The position numbers and the translations under genes were made by a program. From an uncultured Pseudovibrio sp. (lineage in GTDB: Bacteria > Pseudomonadota > Alphaproteobacteria > Rhizobiales > Stappiaceae), in the NCBI GenBank assembly GCA_947502585.1, contig CANNAV010000012.1, positions 1 to 55,822 of the forward strand: DNA of 55,822 nucleotides. The letters run 5' to 3'. The notes below the pieces were generated by a model. The model did no database searches. It was given only the letters and a program-made list of their open reading frames with translations, and was not told the DNA's origin. Of the stretch, positions 55,638 through 55,822 are shown piece after piece. Position 1 is the first letter of the stretch. Each line of letters begins with the position of its first letter.

Positions 55638-55822
55638 ATTGATTTTTTGTTTGAATTCTGAATCTATGGTTTCATGACAAATTATTGTGGCTCTTTATGG
55701 GTTCCGGGGAGTTAGTTCAAAAGTAGTTCAATCAGCCCTGAAATTGCAGCTTTTCCTCTGCGCTTTATATTGTGGAGGCACTCGAAAAAACCTAGGTAGA
55801 GCGATAGTTTCTCTTGTGATAT

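Overview
The window reads as chromosomal DNA of an alphaproteobacterium, most likely of the Hyphomicrobiales and close to Pseudovibrio/Stappiaceae. This rests on gene order and protein character: rpsB-tsf-pyrH-frr-uppS-cdsA-dxr-rseP-bamA-lpxD-fabZ-lpxA-lpxI-lpxB, trpDC-moaC-moeA-lexA, LpxI rather than LpxH, a GTTC-N7-GTTC type LexA box, a ComEC without a nuclease domain, and moderate GC by eye (not counted). Genus assignment is inference. No rRNA, tRNA, CRISPR array or prophage was seen.

Layout. 1-2260 is a graveyard of broken mobile DNA: C-terminal or frameshifted remnants of IS630, IS30 and IS256 transposases and the frameshifted C-terminus of an RTX-type secreted protein. 2349-6275 (minus) holds a VOC/glyoxalase-like gene, pyrG, secG and tpiA. 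6520-13224 (plus) holds a PpiD-like periplasmic foldase, a strong terminator, then trpD, trpC, moaC, moeA and lexA; lexA converges on and overlaps comEC (minus). gltX and gltA follow on plus. 18900-21600 is a small accessory island with a previously unrecognised family of short secreted two-cysteine proteins (two intact tandem genes, two decayed copies), a GNAT acetyltransferase and an IS66 remnant. 21758-36363 (minus) is the conserved envelope/translation supercluster: lipid A synthesis (lpxB, lpxI, lpxA, fabZ, lpxD), outer-membrane assembly (bamA), rseP, dxr, cdsA, uppS and translation/nucleotide genes (frr, pyrH, tsf, rpsB). 36512-38807 holds an IS5/IS427 remnant and a Tat-exported multicopper oxidase. 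39006-46012 (minus) is gmk, yicC, mltG and the fatty-acid cluster fabF-acpP-fabG-fabD. 46523-55520 (plus) is rpsF-rpsR-rplI, dnaB, alr, radA, cvpA, purF and an SDR.

The housekeeping genes cooperate closely: fabD/fabG/acpP/fabF make acyl chains, fabZ/lpxA/lpxD/lpxI/lpxB put them into lipid A, and bamA/rseP/ppiD serve envelope assembly and quality control. Several intrinsic terminators or attenuators sit inside gene strings (bamA|lpxD, tsf|pyrH, rpsB|tsf, acpP|fabF), and rpsF and rpsB have structured leaders that look like ribosomal-protein autoregulation sites. The best candidates for something undescribed are the two-cysteine secreted family with its upstream 10-bp inverted repeat, the rpsF leader that pairs with its own Shine-Dalgarno, the 4-codon ORF in front of gltA, and a dispersed REP-like palindrome found three times.
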